In this document: positions 1 through 60,170 of the stretch, piece after piece
Layout of the letters: each line of letters starts with the position of its first letter
Position numbering within the stretch: the first letter of the stretch is position 1
Origin: Ctenosaura bakeri
Lineage: Eukaryota > Chordata > Lepidosauria > Squamata > Iguanidae
Reading direction: 5' to 3'
Length of the DNA: 64,000 bases
NCBI GenBank assembly: GCA_948474755.1
Contig: CAOLHI010001019.1
Location: 310,001 to 374,000 of the forward strand
The notes under the pieces: model-generated
The model's input: the letters and a program-made list of their open reading frames with translations, nothing else
Databases searched by the model: none
What the model was told of the DNA's origin: nothing
Made by a program: the position numbers and the translations under genes

Positions 1-813
1 TTGGGGAAACATGTTCCACTTATGGCACTGCCGTGCACGGATAGACACTGAGCATTCTGCATTGTGCATGGATCTGCAACACACATTTAGTTGTGCAACA
101 TCACAATTCACTAACAAGGCAAAGTTGCACCATTGCTACACAACTCCAATCCATTCCATCTCTTCCATTCCACCTCTCAATGTAGGATCTCTGCCTTAGA
201 TGCAACTGGCACTCAAATAAACCCATGCCAATCATTTTTGGGTCAATCAACTGTGACCCAACCTCTGAGCTGTGCTTTTGCTCTGGATTTCCTGCACTGG
301 CAGAGGATCAGACTAGATGGTCTTTAGAGTCCCTTTGAATGCTATGATCCCATGATAAATTTGAAGGCAATGATGGCTTCATTCTCCTGGACCTCCAGAG
401 GACCTGTGCATTTTTCAGGAGGGTGGATTTTTCCTCTCTGTGGGGGCTGCTGAAATAACAACCAGCCTGGCCAGCTCCCTCCTTCCCCAGCCGCCAAACA
501 GCCGTGAGGCTGCACCCTGGCATCAGAACAGGAAGTTAAGGAGAGGGGAGGAAATGCAGTTACACCTGGTGGAGCTTCATACTCTGCCAGTGCAATCTAG
601 GATCTCAACCAATTCAGACACCTTCCAATGAAGCATAAGGCCCCCTCAATGTGCATCTGTTGGACTTCATCCTCCACCCTTCCATGCCAGCTCCAGGTGA
701 GATTTTGCACGGGGGTGTCATTGGACAGAGAAAGACGGGTGTTCTGCAACAACCAAAACAAGTACATGCACTGATGCAACAGGAAGTCTAGGTGCTGCTT
801 TTCCTCCTCTTAC
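1..813 (-). other. DYSF: DYSF intron 28 (partial)
   Basis: This is the 5' part of intron 28. Positions 1-160 belong to a repeat with many GTGCAA words that recurs at 40610-40740, 42120-42560 and 48095-48280. I see nothing recognisable in 160-813. Confidence 0.7.
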
Positions 814-49404
<48,591 letters not shown>

Positions 49405-49469
49405 CTAAAAAGAAGAAGAAGAAACTGTTACCGGGGGACACCTGAAAGTTCTCCCTGGTGGGTTGATAG

Positions 49470-49795
49470 GAGAGGCACCAGTGGCAGCAAATGGCTTCCA
49501 TGTCATCAGAGCAGTGACTCTACGTCAGGTTTTAATAGAGGCTTCTCCAAAATGCTGAAATCTTTTCCTAAAAGGTCCACGACCTTCCACAGCTCCTTTA
49601 AAGCAAAGCAAAACCAGGATTGATGGCTTCCATTTCAGTGGGCTGAGGAATCCACACCAGGTTTTAGTCTGAGTTTTAAAGGATTTCTCCAAGGTGCTGA
49701 ACCCCATTCTTAACTAGGTTTGGCACTTTGGTGAACTCCTTCAATGCTACTGAAAACATGGAGTGGACTGAGATGGGAGCCACCAGCCAATGCTG
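49470..49795. mobile_element. Fold-back repeat family B, two copies
   Basis: TTCCATTTCAGTGGGCTGAG, CAGGTTTTAGTCTGAG, AAGGTGCTGAACCCC and GGGAGCCACCAGCCA; a partial copy precedes it. Confidence 0.65.
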
Positions 49796-50007
49796 CGTAG
49801 AGTAAGTACAGGGTGGTACTCAGTCTGTGGAACTGTTCATGCAATTTTTTTAATTTATATTTTTATATAAGAAACAAATAAAATATACTCAAAGAAGAGA
49901 CAGAAAAACAGGATTGTAGTATACATAGACATAAAAGAGCATATAAGAATAGAGAAGTATGAATTGAAGAAAAACACACATCAAAAAATTGACCAATATA
50001 AAAGATA

Positions 50008-50395
50008 GCATCACAGAATTATAGAGCTGGAAGAGACCCCGGGGATCATCCAGTCCAACCCCCTTCTGCCATGCAGGAACCCACATCAAAGCCCTCCCTT
50101 GGACAGATGGCCATCCAGCCTTTGCTTAAAAACCTCCAAAGAAGGAGACTCCACCACACTCCATTGAGGGAGCAGCAGATTCCACTGCCAGACAGCCCTG
50201 ACCATCAGGAAGTTCTTCCTGAGGTTCAGGTGGAATCTTCTTTCCTGCAGCTTGAATCCATTGCTCCTTGTCCTAGTCTCTGGAGTGGCAAAGAACAAGC
50301 TTGCTCTGTCTTCAACATGACATCCCTTCAAATATTTAAACATGGCTATCATGTCCCCTCTTAACCTCCTCTTCTGCGGACTAAACATACTCAAG
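50008..50395 (-). mobile_element. CR1 LINE 3' end, antisense
   Basis: Tail at the left (CACAGAATTATAGAGCTGG); minus strand [20 protein letters not shown] and [20 protein letters not shown]. Confidence 0.9.
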
Positions 50396-50499
50396 GGATC
50401 CAAGGCAGCTTCCAACAATAATTCGAACCCTGGTCTCTCGAGTCCTTGTCCCATGTTGAAACTACTCCATGCTGACTCTAAAAAAATGGACTTTTCTTG

Positions 50500-50660
50500 G
50501 TAAGCTTTATTAGTCAAAGGTGGTTTTCCCTTGCTTTCCTCTGAGGCTGAGAGAATGTGACTTGCATGAGGGTACCTAGTAGATTTCCACAGCCAAGCAG
50601 GGATTTAAACCCTGGCCTCCTGTTCCCCTGGCCCAACAGTCAACCCATTACATCATTCTC
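50500..50660 (-). mobile_element. tRNA-type SINE, antisense
   Basis: CCTCTGAGGCTGAGAGAATG, GACTTGCATGAGGG and AAACCCTGGCCTCCTG. Confidence 0.7.
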
Positions 50661-50711
50661 AATAACTTCAGCCCAGCTTAGTCTATTGTAACTGCTGAAC
50701 TGGATGTGTGC

Positions 50712-50895
50712 ACGTACGTGCCTTCAAGTTGCTTGTCAACTTATGGTGACCCTATGAATTTCACAGGGTTTTGTAGGCAGGAGTCCTCAAAGGTGGTTTT
50801 GCCAGTTCCTTCCTCTGAAATGTAGCCTTGGTGGTAGCCCATCCAAAAGTCAACCAGAGGTGACCCTGCTTAACTTTCAAGATCAGACAGCAACT
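50712..50895 (-). mobile_element. 5S rRNA-derived SINE, antisense
   Basis: CCTTCAAGTTGCTTGTCAAC and ATGAATTTCACAGGGTTTTG followed by GTAGCCCATCCAAAAGTCAA and GTGACCCTGCTTAACTTTC, the reverse of the copies at 32572 and 32812. Confidence 0.75.
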
Positions 50896-51597
50896 GATGT
50901 CTTTATTTAGGTCCCTGGCGCTAGCAATGTGAAAACCAAACAGTTAAAACAGGCAGAGCAGAGTGAAGGACCAAAGACCACGAGGAGCAACACCAACGCC
51001 CACCTCCACTAGAAGCAAAGCTAAAAACAAGGCAGGACACAGAGAGTTACAGAACGCAAAGCCAAGCCACCCAGATAAGGCTACATAAAAGCAAAGTGTT
51101 CTTTAATTAAAGCTTCTCTTTAAACTGCCATTGTTATTTCGACTTCCTCCTTTCCCAGGGCCAATTTGGCAAACGGAGCTGGCCTGTGTGTTTCCAAGCA
51201 ATCTGTCTTTCCAGACAGTTATAAATAAGATTGCATTTTGGGAAGTAACATCTCTCATATCAGCTATGAGTGATTCAGTATATCAGAGCCCTCCGTTCAA
51301 AGGAATCTCTGGACAGTTGGGGAAAAAGGAAACCAGATTTTTCTGCGTCGTTTGGCCAGGTGTCTATACATCCAACAGCAATTGCAGTCCATGACCTCCC
51401 ATCCCTCCAACCACTATAGAGTCAAAATCCTCTTCCCAACTGTGTAGGGCAATACTACACAACGTCTTAACCTGTGGACCTGGGTTAGTTAGTGGTTAAT
51501 CCTCCATAACTCCACTTGGACAGCCTGACTGGGATGCTGCCTTCATGTAACACCCTGCAAATTGCAACCAGTTGAGCAGCAGTTTTAACTCCAATAG

Positions 51598-51689
51598 GAT
51601 CCCACCTATAGACACATCTCAGCAGACACATCTCTCCTTCACTAGCCCCTAAGAGATGTTCCTGCTGAGATGTGTCTATAGGTGGGATC
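51598..51689. repeat. Perfect 27-bp inverted repeat
   Basis: 51598-51624 (GATCCCACCTATAGACACAT...) is the exact reverse complement of 51663-51689. The loop is 38 bp and contains another copy of AGACACATCTC. Confidence 0.95.
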
Positions 51690-51877
51690 TGCAACCACAA
51701 GGTTGTGAGTTCGATCCTGCCGGGCTCCAAGGTTGACTCAGCCTTCCATCCTTCCGTAGGTCGGTAAAATGAGTACCCAGCTTGTTGGGGGCAATTAGCT
51801 AAAATACATTGTAAACCACTTAGATAACTCGCAGTTGATAAGCCGTATAGAAATAAATGCTGTTGCTATGCTATTGG
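51690..51877 (+). mobile_element. SINE with B-box-like promoter, 5' truncated
   Basis: GGTTGTGAGTTCGATCCTGC (B-box-like), then TTGACTCAGCCTTCCATCCT, AATGAGTACCCAGCTTGTTG and TTGTAAACCACTTAGA. It has the same body as the full copy at 63061. Confidence 0.85.
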
Positions 51878-51960
51878 AGTTATGGAGAGGTGAGCAAATG
51901 CCTGGAAGCACTATGAAAATTTCACAGTCCTTCCAGGCATTTGCTCACCTCTCCATAACT
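51878..51960. repeat. Perfect 30-bp inverted repeat
   Basis: 51878-51907 (AGTTATGGAGAGGTGAGCAA...) is the exact reverse complement of 51931-51960, with a 23-bp loop. Confidence 0.95.
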
Positions 51961-52004
51961 AGAGGGATCAAATTTGGAGAAGGAGCTAAAGCTTCCAAGG
52001 CCAG

Positions 52005-52270
52005 ATGGCCCCCAGAAAGTGGTGACTCCCATGGTGACTCCCATGTCAGAGGGGGCAGTGACTCCATTCCAGGTTTTAATCCAGATTTCAAGCTCTCTCA
52101 GAGGAGTCTCATTCATAGGGTCACCATAAGCCAAAGCCAACTTGATGGCACAAAAACAATTACAGGAACTTTCCAAGGTACTGAAGCCTATTTAGGTTAG
52201 TCCTTTCAAGCTAGCCAAAATCTGGCAAGGATTCACTGTCCTGCTGACACGGGAGCCAACCAGCCACCAT
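52005..52270. mobile_element. Fold-back repeat family B with a SINE-tail scrap
   Basis: TTCCAGGTTTTAATCCAGAT to CGGGAGCCAACCAGCCACCA. The middle holds AGGGTCACCATAAGCCAAAG-type SINE-tail text. Confidence 0.5.
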
Positions 52271-52534
52271 TTCACTGAGGAGCAAAACAGCCGTGAAGAT
52301 GCTAGACCCTTTAGAGAAGAGAGAGGTAGAATCCTCTTCTGATGGGACCAGGAGTCTAAGAGGAGAAGACAGGGCTTCCAGCCCAAGAGAGCGGCACAGG
52401 ATGAAAGCCTAAAATGAATTATTTATTTAAAAAGGCCATTGATGGTTAATTGGTTATGGGAGGGTCTTTTTTTTACAGAGGGGGTGCTGTGTTTTAATCT
52501 TCATCGTTATGGTTTTAAATTGTCTTGGTGTCAT

Positions 52535-53520
52535 GCCCTGCTGCTTCCAGAGCATGGACTCTGACTCCGAAGCAGAGGGCACGCCAAAGACTGAAACAGG
52601 GGGCTGCCAGGACCTGCGGTGCAGAGAGAGGTTACAGTGCCAGAAACAGAACAGACGGCAGTACCAGCTCCAGCAGAGAAAGAGTCCTCCCTCTTCAGCT
52701 ATGGAGGAACACTTACCTAGACCCAGCTTTGCAGAGTGCAGACAGCAAAGAGAAAGCCAGCGTCGCTCTCTCAGAATTTATAACTGGCAACAATCAATCA
52801 AGCCACAGCTGCGCTAGGCTTCAGACCTATATAGCTGAAGTTGTTCCCCTCCAGAAGTTGTCAGAGCTTATAGAATCATAGAATCATAGAATCATAGAAA
52901 TGTAGAGTTGGAAGAGGCCATCCAGGGGCCATCCAGTCCAACCCCCTGCCATGCAGGAACACCCTCAAAGCACTCCCAACAGATGGCCATCCAGCCTCTG
53001 CTGAAAAACCTCCAAGGAAGGAGACTCCACTACACTCCGTGGCAGCAGATTCCACTGCTGGACAGCCCTGACTGTCAGGAAGTTCTTCCTGAGGTTCAGG
53101 TGGAATCTCCTTTTCTGCAGCTTGAATCCATTGCTCCTTGTCCTGGTCTCTGGAGCAGCAGAAAACAAGCCCTCTCCCTCCTCTACATGCCATCCCTTCA
53201 AAGATTTAAACATGGCTATCATGTCCCCTCTTAACCTTCTCTTCTTCCAACCTAAACATACCCAGCTCTCTAAGTCTATCCTCGTAGGGCTTCATGGCTT
53301 CCAGGCCCCCCACCATTTTGGTTGCCCTCCTCTGGATTTGCTCCAGCTTGACCATGTCCTTCTTGAATTGGGGTGCCCAGAACTGGGACCTGTGGGTTAT
53401 CTGACCTTCTATCCTGCTGGATGCCTTGATGAACACTCTGATGACCTTGGACGCTCTCTCACCTTGGAAACCCTGTTGGACTTTATTTATGACCCTGTGC
53501 TTACTGCTGGGGAGTAAGTA
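52535..53520 (+). mobile_element. Possible LTR-type element split by a CR1
   Basis: Starts TGTCATGCCCTGCTGC and is followed by an acidic frame (MDSDSEAEGTPKTETGG), as in the 5462-6139 LTR, which starts TGTCATGAGCC on its own strand. A TATA-like CCTATATAGC lies at 52828. The part after the CR1 (from about 53390) may be its continuation. No TSD was found. Confidence 0.4.
52872..53390 (-). mobile_element. CR1 LINE 3' end, antisense
   Basis: Tail of three AGAATCAT units at the left; minus strand [20 protein letters not shown] and [20 protein letters not shown], well preserved. Confidence 0.92.
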
Positions 53521-53734
53521 ACAAGCTGGGAGCTATTCAGTTTGTTTTGTTTATCAGCTGTGCAAGACTGAGATAGGCCACTTACACTATTTTAAAAGAA
53601 CGGTGTTTAATATGATAGATTGTTTTAATTTTTTTTAATTGTCAGGTTTTTCAGCTTTACCTCATTTCAGCCTTCCTGTAAGCTGGCTTGGGTCCAGAGA
53701 AAGGTGGGATATAAATAAAACAAAGAAAGAATAA

Positions 53735-53885
53735 AGAAGATTTATTCCAAGGAGGTTTTCCATTGCCTTTCTCTGAGGCTGAGAGAGTGAGACTTGCCTG
53801 AGGCTACCCAACGGCCTTCCAGAAGGGATTTGAACCCTCACTTCCCAGATTCAGAGCCAAAAACTCTGACCACTACACTATGCTG
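53735..53885 (-). mobile_element. tRNA-type SINE, antisense
   Basis: TTCTCTGAGGCTGAGAGAGT, ACTTGCCTGAGGCTACCC and AAACTCTGACCACTACAC. Confidence 0.75.
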
Positions 53886-54133
53886 CCTCAGTTAGTGCAA
53901 AGGAAGCCTCCAGGGTGTCTGAAGGACCGTATCTCCCTTTATGAGCACATTAGAGATTTAAGATTGTCTGGAGAGGCCCTTCTCTCCATTCTGCCACCTT
54001 CTCAAGCTTATTTGGTAGGAATAAGAGAGACGGGGCCTTCTCGGTGGCTGCTCTCAGTCTTTGAAACTCTCTCCCAAAAGAGGCTGGGATGGCTCCATCC
54101 TTGCCCTCCTTCCATCAGCAACTGAATGCATTG

Positions 54134-54323
54134 GCCATTTCCACACTACACTGTTATAGTGCTATTATTCCACTTTCAGCCTCCTGGGATTTGCAGTTTA
54201 GGGAGGGGCCCTTAGAATTCTCAGCCAGAGAGCTCTTTGGCCTCAGGAATCTGCAAATCCCAGGATTCCGGAGGATGTTTACAGTGGAATCATAGCACTA
54301 TAACAGCGTAGGGTGGAAATGGC
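54134..54323. mobile_element. Palindromic MITE family A
   Basis: GCCATTTCCACACTACAC and GTAGGGTGGAAATGGC ends. Confidence 0.85.
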
Positions 54324-55199
54324 CATCCTTGTGCCACCAAGCCTTTGGAAACTGAACGGGGTGGGCTTATAATGATGTCCTATCCTTTTTTATATTTTAT
54401 GGTCTGTATAATATTTTAGTGATTTTTTTTAATGTTTAGCATTTTAATTTAATACCTTGTTTAATTGCTTTTCAGATAACTTTACATTTATACTTTTCTC
54501 AACATCTTTGTATCATTTCCTCTCTGGTTGTTTTTGATATGTCTGTCGTTAGCCGCCTCGCAGGGCGGAAAGCAGCATATAAATGGATAAAATAAATAAA
54601 AATGAAGGAACATGTCCCTCTAAATTCAGTGGGACTGTAGTAAGAAAGGACAGGCTTGCAACCTTCCTCTGTGGGGAGCAAGCACCTCCTCGTGAACCTA
54701 CTCTCTATGCAATTTGCTTGGAAAAAAATCCCTTTGCAACATGAGCAAAACTGCAAAGGAAAACCAGTTCCCAGTCCTAATTTGTCAAATGATAAATAAA
54801 TAGCCATGACTGAAACTTCCTGAAGGTGAGCAGAACTTGCCAAGGAAACCAAGCGCTCCGGCTGGGAGATCCACAAGCAGTGGACGGGGTTAAATCCAGT
54901 TTCAAAAAATGAAAGGTCTTTCCGAAGACTTCGTGCCAGTGTTTGCAACGAGAGCTCCTCGTCTGAGAAAGAGCCTTGGCCCGCCTTGGCTCGCTTCCCC
55001 TCTCCACTTCCCCACATTGTCCGCACAGGAGGGAGACTTAACTTTTACCTGCCCCCACCCACAAAAATACTCTCTTCCTATTCCTTGAGTTCCTGACACA
55101 ACATGAATGATGAAGCTGCTTCTCTGAATCTACGTCCCAAGCAAGGTTAGCAAAGGACAAGTTCGGCCAGCTCACGGTGGCTTCCAGAGGACAGCCTAG

Positions 55200-55730
55200 A
55201 ATCTGTTGTTTTGTGTGCCTTCAAGTCATTTCCCACTCATGGCGACCCAAGATGAACCTATCAGAGAGTTCTGGGGCTGAGAGTGTGTGACCCATCCAAG
55301 GTCACCAAATTTGAAGGGATGCCATGTAGAGGAAGGAGAGGGCTTGTTTTCTGCTGCTCCAGAGACCAGGACAAGGAGCAATGGATTCAAGCTGCAGGAA
55401 AGGAGATTCCACCTGAACCCCAGGAAGAAATTCTTGACGTTCAGGGCTGTCCAGCAGTGGAATCTGCTGCCTCCATGGAGTGTGGTGGAGTCTCCTCCTT
55501 CTTTGGAGGTTTTTAAGCAGAGGCTGGGTGGCCATCTGTCAAAGAGAGTGCTTTGAGAGTGTTCCTGCATGGCAGGGGGTTGGACTGGATGGCCCCTGGG
55601 GTCTCTTCCAACTCTACATTTCTATGATTCTATGATTCTATGAATGGATTTCCATGGCTGAGCAGGGAATCGAACTCTCGTCTCCACGGTCCCAGTCCAA
55701 TGCTAAATCCACTACATTATGTTGCCTCTC
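55200..55730 (-). mobile_element. tRNA-type SINE, antisense, split by a CR1
   Basis: The left piece is 55200-55305 (GTGCCTTCAAGTCATTTCCC, GACCCATCCAAGGTCACC). The right piece is 55643-55730 (TGGATTTCCATGGCTGAGC, CGAACTCTCGTCTCC). Confidence 0.75.
55306..55641 (+). mobile_element. CR1 LINE 3' end nested in a SINE
   Basis: Sense, starting inside the [16 protein letters not shown] block, open to LSKRVL, then TCTATGATTCTATGATTCTA. Confidence 0.92.
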
Positions 55731-56255
55731 ATGCTAGATTGCCATCGGCCAAAGATATGGCTTTCTAGGTTGAATTCATCAATGAGATTTCATTCATCCA
55801 AATGGGACATGAAAATGCACACTCCGGCCTTTTCCACACTAGACTTTAAAATTCTTGTAAGCTCCATCAGGTCCTTTAGTGGAAGAAAGGTGAGGTATAA
55901 ATTGAATAAATAAAATAGATAAATAATTTTGTCTAATGCAGTTGCCCCTGGTTTTATTGGCTTAAAATCAATTGCAGAAGAGATCTGTTAAATCAATCAA
56001 ATGTACATTGGATTTACCTACTATTCAGTACTTGATTCCCTGGAACTACCTGGGTTGGCATTAGGTATGAAAATATTTATACCCTCCTCTGTATTTGAGA
56101 ATTTCAAGGTGGAATATGATCAAATCAGTTTAAGGAACCTAAAATATTTTGCAAAAGTGGCTATTGGCTATCTATAATGTATTAAACTATCTAACCGTTA
56201 GTTAAATTAGACACAGATGTAGGCTGTTGTGATCCACAGCTTTAAGGGATATTCT
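55731..56255. other. Intron 3 stretch without recognised features
   Basis: A/T-rich, nothing recognised. Confidence 0.5.
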
Positions 56256-56257
56256 TA

Positions 56258-56645
56258 TACAGTCCTCTCTCCACATTTGCTAGGATTAGGGGCACAGGAC
56301 CCCCGTGAAAGTGGAAAAACTGTGACTAACTCTACCCCCCCCACCCATATTTAACACACACAAGAAAAGTGTGATCACCATATTCAACCCACCATGGATT
56401 CCTTCGGGGCATCAGGCTTCCTTCACAAGGCAGAAGTGGGGGGCTGGTGGGGCTGGTGCCACCTCCACTGCTGCCCCACACTGCTTTTAATAGGGACTTA
56501 CAAGCCTCGTTCACAATTTCTCAGTCCCATGAGGCTTGCAGTCCCTATTAAAAATGTCCCAGGGAGGCAGCAGAGGGGGCAGCAAAGAATCCGTGAATAA
56601 TCAGATCCGCAGGAATGAAACCCACAAATGTGGAGGGGTCACTGC
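56258..56645. mobile_element. Tigger-like (pogo) element, full-length non-autonomous
   Basis: TACAGTCCTCTCTCCACATT and AATGTGGAGGGGTCACTGCA are inverted ends. The middle is a palindrome around AATTTCTCAGTCCCATGAGG. TA at the edges would fit the Tc1/mariner target. Confidence 0.7.
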
Positions 56646-57236
56646 AATTTGGGGGGCAAAAATAGGTGTGGACACCCTGGTACCTTGATTTTGGGCAGGA
56701 GAGGCACCATTTGCTGCTCTGCCCCAGGCAGGCAGATCTCTTGAGTCGGCCCTGACGGGCAGAAATAGCCCATAAAACAAGACGGCCGGAGCTGGCTGGA
56801 CAGAGGCCGGCCACGGCGTCAGAGAGCCGCTCCAGGCTTATCTCGGCATTTTGGGTGGTGTCCTTCCTTAACCCCTAAAAAGGAAAGGACTGTAATAATT
56901 CACTTCCTCCCCTGCTTATGGCATAAACTCCAACATTTCACAGAAGAAAATGAGGACTTGTGTGGCTGAGCAACATCAGAAGGTGGCCAAGATGGCAAGA
57001 GTTATGAAGGAGGAAGAACCACAAGCTAGGAGAGGCTGCAGAAGTTTGCTTTTGCCTGAGCTGACTGGGAAGGGCAAGAGTCTGTCCCCTTCCCTCTCCC
57101 AAATTAATTCCTTGGTTTTCCCGCGTGCCTCTTTTAAAATGAATCAATTGTGGGCCTTTGACAGAGGTGTCCGTTTTATTGCAGATGGCATTTTTTTGTG
57201 CAGCATCACAGACACTGATGGCACTATTATTTTCAT

Positions 57237-57310
57237 TACAGCCAGCCCTCTCCTTTCACGGATTCAGCATTCATGGATTTGATTATTTGCAGGTTATTTT
57301 ATTTATTTAA
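57237..57310. mobile_element. Tigger-like element, one end
   Basis: TACAGCCAGCCCTCTCCTTT then GGATTTGATTATTTGCAGG. Confidence 0.55.
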
Positions 57311-57399
57311 TTTACTTATTGAAAAAGTGCTTACTGTGTTTGCCCCTGCCATGGGGAAAAATATGTTCTCTCTAAGAATCTCTAGCTCCTCTCCGCTCA

Positions 57400-57540
57400 A
57401 AGGGTTTTCTGGGGCTGAGAGTGTGTGACCCACCCAACCTTACCCAGTGGGTTTTCACGGCCAAGTGGAGAATCGAACCCTGGCCACCAGAGTCCAAGGG
57501 TCAAACCACAACACTTTGCTCGCTGTCTCCTGGAAACCTC
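57400..57540 (-). mobile_element. tRNA-type SINE, antisense
   Basis: GGGGCTGAGAGTGTGTGACC, CAGTGGGTTTTCACGGCC and CGAACCCTGGCCACC. Confidence 0.7.
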
Positions 57541-57763
57541 ACTTGTCCGTTTAAATGCATGTTCCATTCATTACTGTACCTGTGAGGGTTGCCAATCTTG
57601 AATCCAAAAAATAGTCAGCCATTGAGGAAAGCCAGGGCCAGACAAAATCTTTGGGGGAGGACCTTCTCATTATCCCATTGCCTTCCCGGGCATGTCTGAA
57701 GGGGACAAGGGAGACAGGGCCTTCTCAGGGGCTGCTCCCAGACTTTGGAACTTCCCTTTAGGA

Positions 57764-58521
57764 CAGCGGTTCTCAACCTGGGGGTCGTGACCCCTTTGGG
57801 GGTCGAATGACCCTTTCACAGGGGTCGCCTAAGACCATCAGAAAATACGTATTTCCGATGGTCTTAGGCTCCATTCCCTCCTCGGTGGTGGTGCACAAGT
57901 GCAAGTCATGCGCTCACGTCCTCCTGCCCCCTTTGGCGGGAGCGCGTGCAGCCACAGCGTCGCCACAGCAGGAGTAGCGGTGCGTAAGTGCGAGCCACGC
58001 GCTCGCGTCCTCCTGCCCCCTGTTCAGAAGGGACTGAAATCACTCCCCTTCTCTCCTTCTCCATCTGACAGGTCAGCTTGGTGGGGCAACGGCAGCACAG
58101 GGGGCAGGCCCCCTCCTCGCCATGGCCCCTGCCCCACTGGCCATGGTGGGGGTGCTGTGGAAGGGCCGGGGGGGGCGCAAGACAGCGCTTTTCCGGGGGG
58201 GGCGAGCTGCGTCCAACGCAAAAGACAAAGGCGCTGGGATCCCCCCCCCCGGCCACGGTTGACACTCTGGAAACTTTGCCCCCCAGCGGAAATGAGAGTG
58301 AAGCAGAAGCAGAGCCGGGGGGGGTCTTGGAGTTTTTTCCTGGGGGAGATGTGTGGCTCCTTTTCCCTCCCTGGCCCCCCCATTCCTGGCCGGCAAGGTG
58401 GCCATTGCCTGGGGGGGGGAAGCATTGTAAATAATAAATAAATAATTTTATGGTTGGGGGTCACCACAACATGAGGAACTGTATTAAAGGGTCGCGGCAT
58501 TAGGAAGGGTGAGAACCACTG
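57764..58521 (+). mobile_element. SPIN-type hAT element with a GC-rich insert, 8-bp TSD
   Basis: The left end is CAGCGGTTCTCAACCTG followed by GGTCGTGACCCCTTTGGGGG. The right end is GGTCGCGGCATTAGGAAGG then GTGAGAACCACTG. CTTTAGGA lies at 57756-57763 and 58522-58529, a perfect 8-bp duplication as expected for hAT. The ends match the SPACE INVADERS (SPIN) family, known for horizontal transfer among tetrapods. Between the SPIN end regions (about 57870-58425) lies 550 bp of GC- and CpG-rich DNA that is not part of the short SPIN elements I know. A 180-codon plus-strand ORF (57899-58441) crosses it; I recognise no product. Confidence 0.88.
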
Positions 58522-58537
58522 CTTTAGGAAGACTATG

Positions 58538-58723
58538 GCCATTTCTGCACTAGACTATTCTAGTGGTATTATTCCACTTTCAACATCTGATGGAATCCTG
58601 GGATTTGCAGTTTAGGGAGGTCCCTTAAAGGCCTTAAAGGCCCCTCCCTAAACTGCAAACCCCAGGATTCCATCGAATTGAAAGTGGAATAATACCACTA
58701 TAATAGTCTAGTGTGGAAATGGC
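58538..58723. mobile_element. Palindromic MITE family A
   Basis: Flanks CTATG and CTAAG differ at one base. It begins 17 bp after the SPIN element. Confidence 0.88.
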
Positions 58724-58728
58724 CTAAG

Positions 58729-59338
58729 ACGGTTCCCTCTTTGCTCTCCTTAATCCAGCAAGTGAAACCATTCTCATTCTAGCAAAGTTTTAGGGATTGA
58801 CTGCAGTTTGCTCTTAATGATGTGCTGTTTTTTGTTTTTTAAAAAATTGTCTTTGAATCAATTTCATATGGTTTTGACTATACAGATACCTGTTATTGCA
58901 GCAAAAATGCCAGACGGACAGCTACACTACCTTTTTGCCTGCATTGCAAACTCTCTCTGGTTTTTTTTCCCTGTTACTGAGATCTCTCAGCAGCCAGCCC
59001 AAAGGTCCTGGAATTCCCTCCTGCTGAATCATCTTTACTATTCCTGGATATCCTATTTAGAGACAATTATTTTTACACAACCCGCTCCCCTCTCTCCTTC
59101 TCATCATCTCCTTCTCATCTTGAAAATAGACGCTGGCCTCCCTCCTCGTCTTGACACACTGAACTTTTATGGTTTGCTCTGGTTCTATGTATAGAGGATC
59201 AAGCAGCACCCATTCAATGGGGCACCAGGGAAAATATTCCAAGATATCCCAAAATATTCCAAAATATTCCTTTTTGTACAAAGTGAAACATCTAGAGAGA
59301 GAAAGAGAGCATGACTTGTGGTCTCATAGCAGAAAACA
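58729..59338. other. Intron 3 stretch without recognised features
   Basis: No gene or clear repeat. The block CCAAGATATCCCAAAATATT, repeated with variation near 59240-59270, is the only local pattern. Confidence 0.5.
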
Positions 59339-59339
59339 A

Positions 59340-59735
59340 TACAGCCAGCCCTCCACATTTGCAGGTTTCACTTTTGCAGATTTGATTATCCACGGATGAT
59401 CTGCTGCCCCCTCTGCTTTCTCCCTGGGCCATTTTTAAGAGCGACTGCAAGCCTCGAGGGACTGAGAAAGTGCAAACGAAGCTTGTTGTAAGTTGCTCTT
59501 AAAAATGGTGTGGGGCCACATTGGAGGTGGGAGTCAGCCGCACCGGCCCCCCACTTCTGCCTTGGGAAGGAACCCTGATGCCCAAAGGAATCCCCGGTGG
59601 GCTGAATATGGTGATCACAATTTTTTGTGTGTGTTAAATAACATGGTTTGGGACGGGCTAGAGTTATTCACAGTTTTTCCACTTCCATGGGTGTCCCGTG
59701 CCCCTAACCCTAGCGAACGTGGACAGAGGACCATA
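59340..59735. mobile_element. Tigger-like (pogo) element
   Basis: TACAGCCAGCCCTCCACATT and AACGTGGACAGAGGACCATA ends. Its palindromic middle (CTGCAAGCCTCGAGGGACTG) resembles 56258-56645. Confidence 0.65.
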
Positions 59736-59762
59736 ATCATCATTTTCAGTTCATTCACCTAC

Positions 59763-59860
59763 AGGTTGAGCCTCCCTTATCCAAAATGCTTGGGACCAGA
59801 CGTGTTCCATATTTCAGATTTTTGCAGTATAGTATCTTTTTGGAATAGGCTCACATCTTG
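59763..59860 (+). mobile_element. Tigger7-like fragment
   Basis: TACAGGTTGAGCCTCCCTTA, then AAATGCTTGGGACCAGACGT and TATTTCAGATTTTTGCAGT. This is the known start of a Tigger subgroup. Confidence 0.6.
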
Positions 59861-60063
59861 TTCTTGGCTCCTTGTGTTGTCTATGAGATGTGAGGCTGCA
59901 GAGAAGCTGGGAATCTGTGAAATGGTGGGAATTCTAGCACCGTGCTTTACACAAATCCATGTTTCCCATCATTTCACCCTTTCGCTTCCTCCAAGGTGGA
60001 AGCAGGAAGCTGGTGAAAAAACGGTTTTGATTTTTTAATGTTTTCAAATTTCTGGAGAAAGAA

Positions 60064-60170
60064 CTCTCAGCCCATCCTCAAAGGCCCCTCCCTAAACTGC
60101 AAACCCCAGGATTCCATAGGATGTTGAAAGTGGAATCATAGCACTATAACAATCTCGTGCAGACATGGCC
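60064..60170. mobile_element. Palindromic MITE family A, right half
   Basis: Right arm only (AAGGCCCCTCCCTAAACTG to CTCGTGCAGACATGGC). Confidence 0.75.

Noticed and set aside
57899..58441. 180-codon ORF as a host gene
   Set aside because: It crosses the right end region of the SPIN element and is mostly GC-driven. No recognisable domain.
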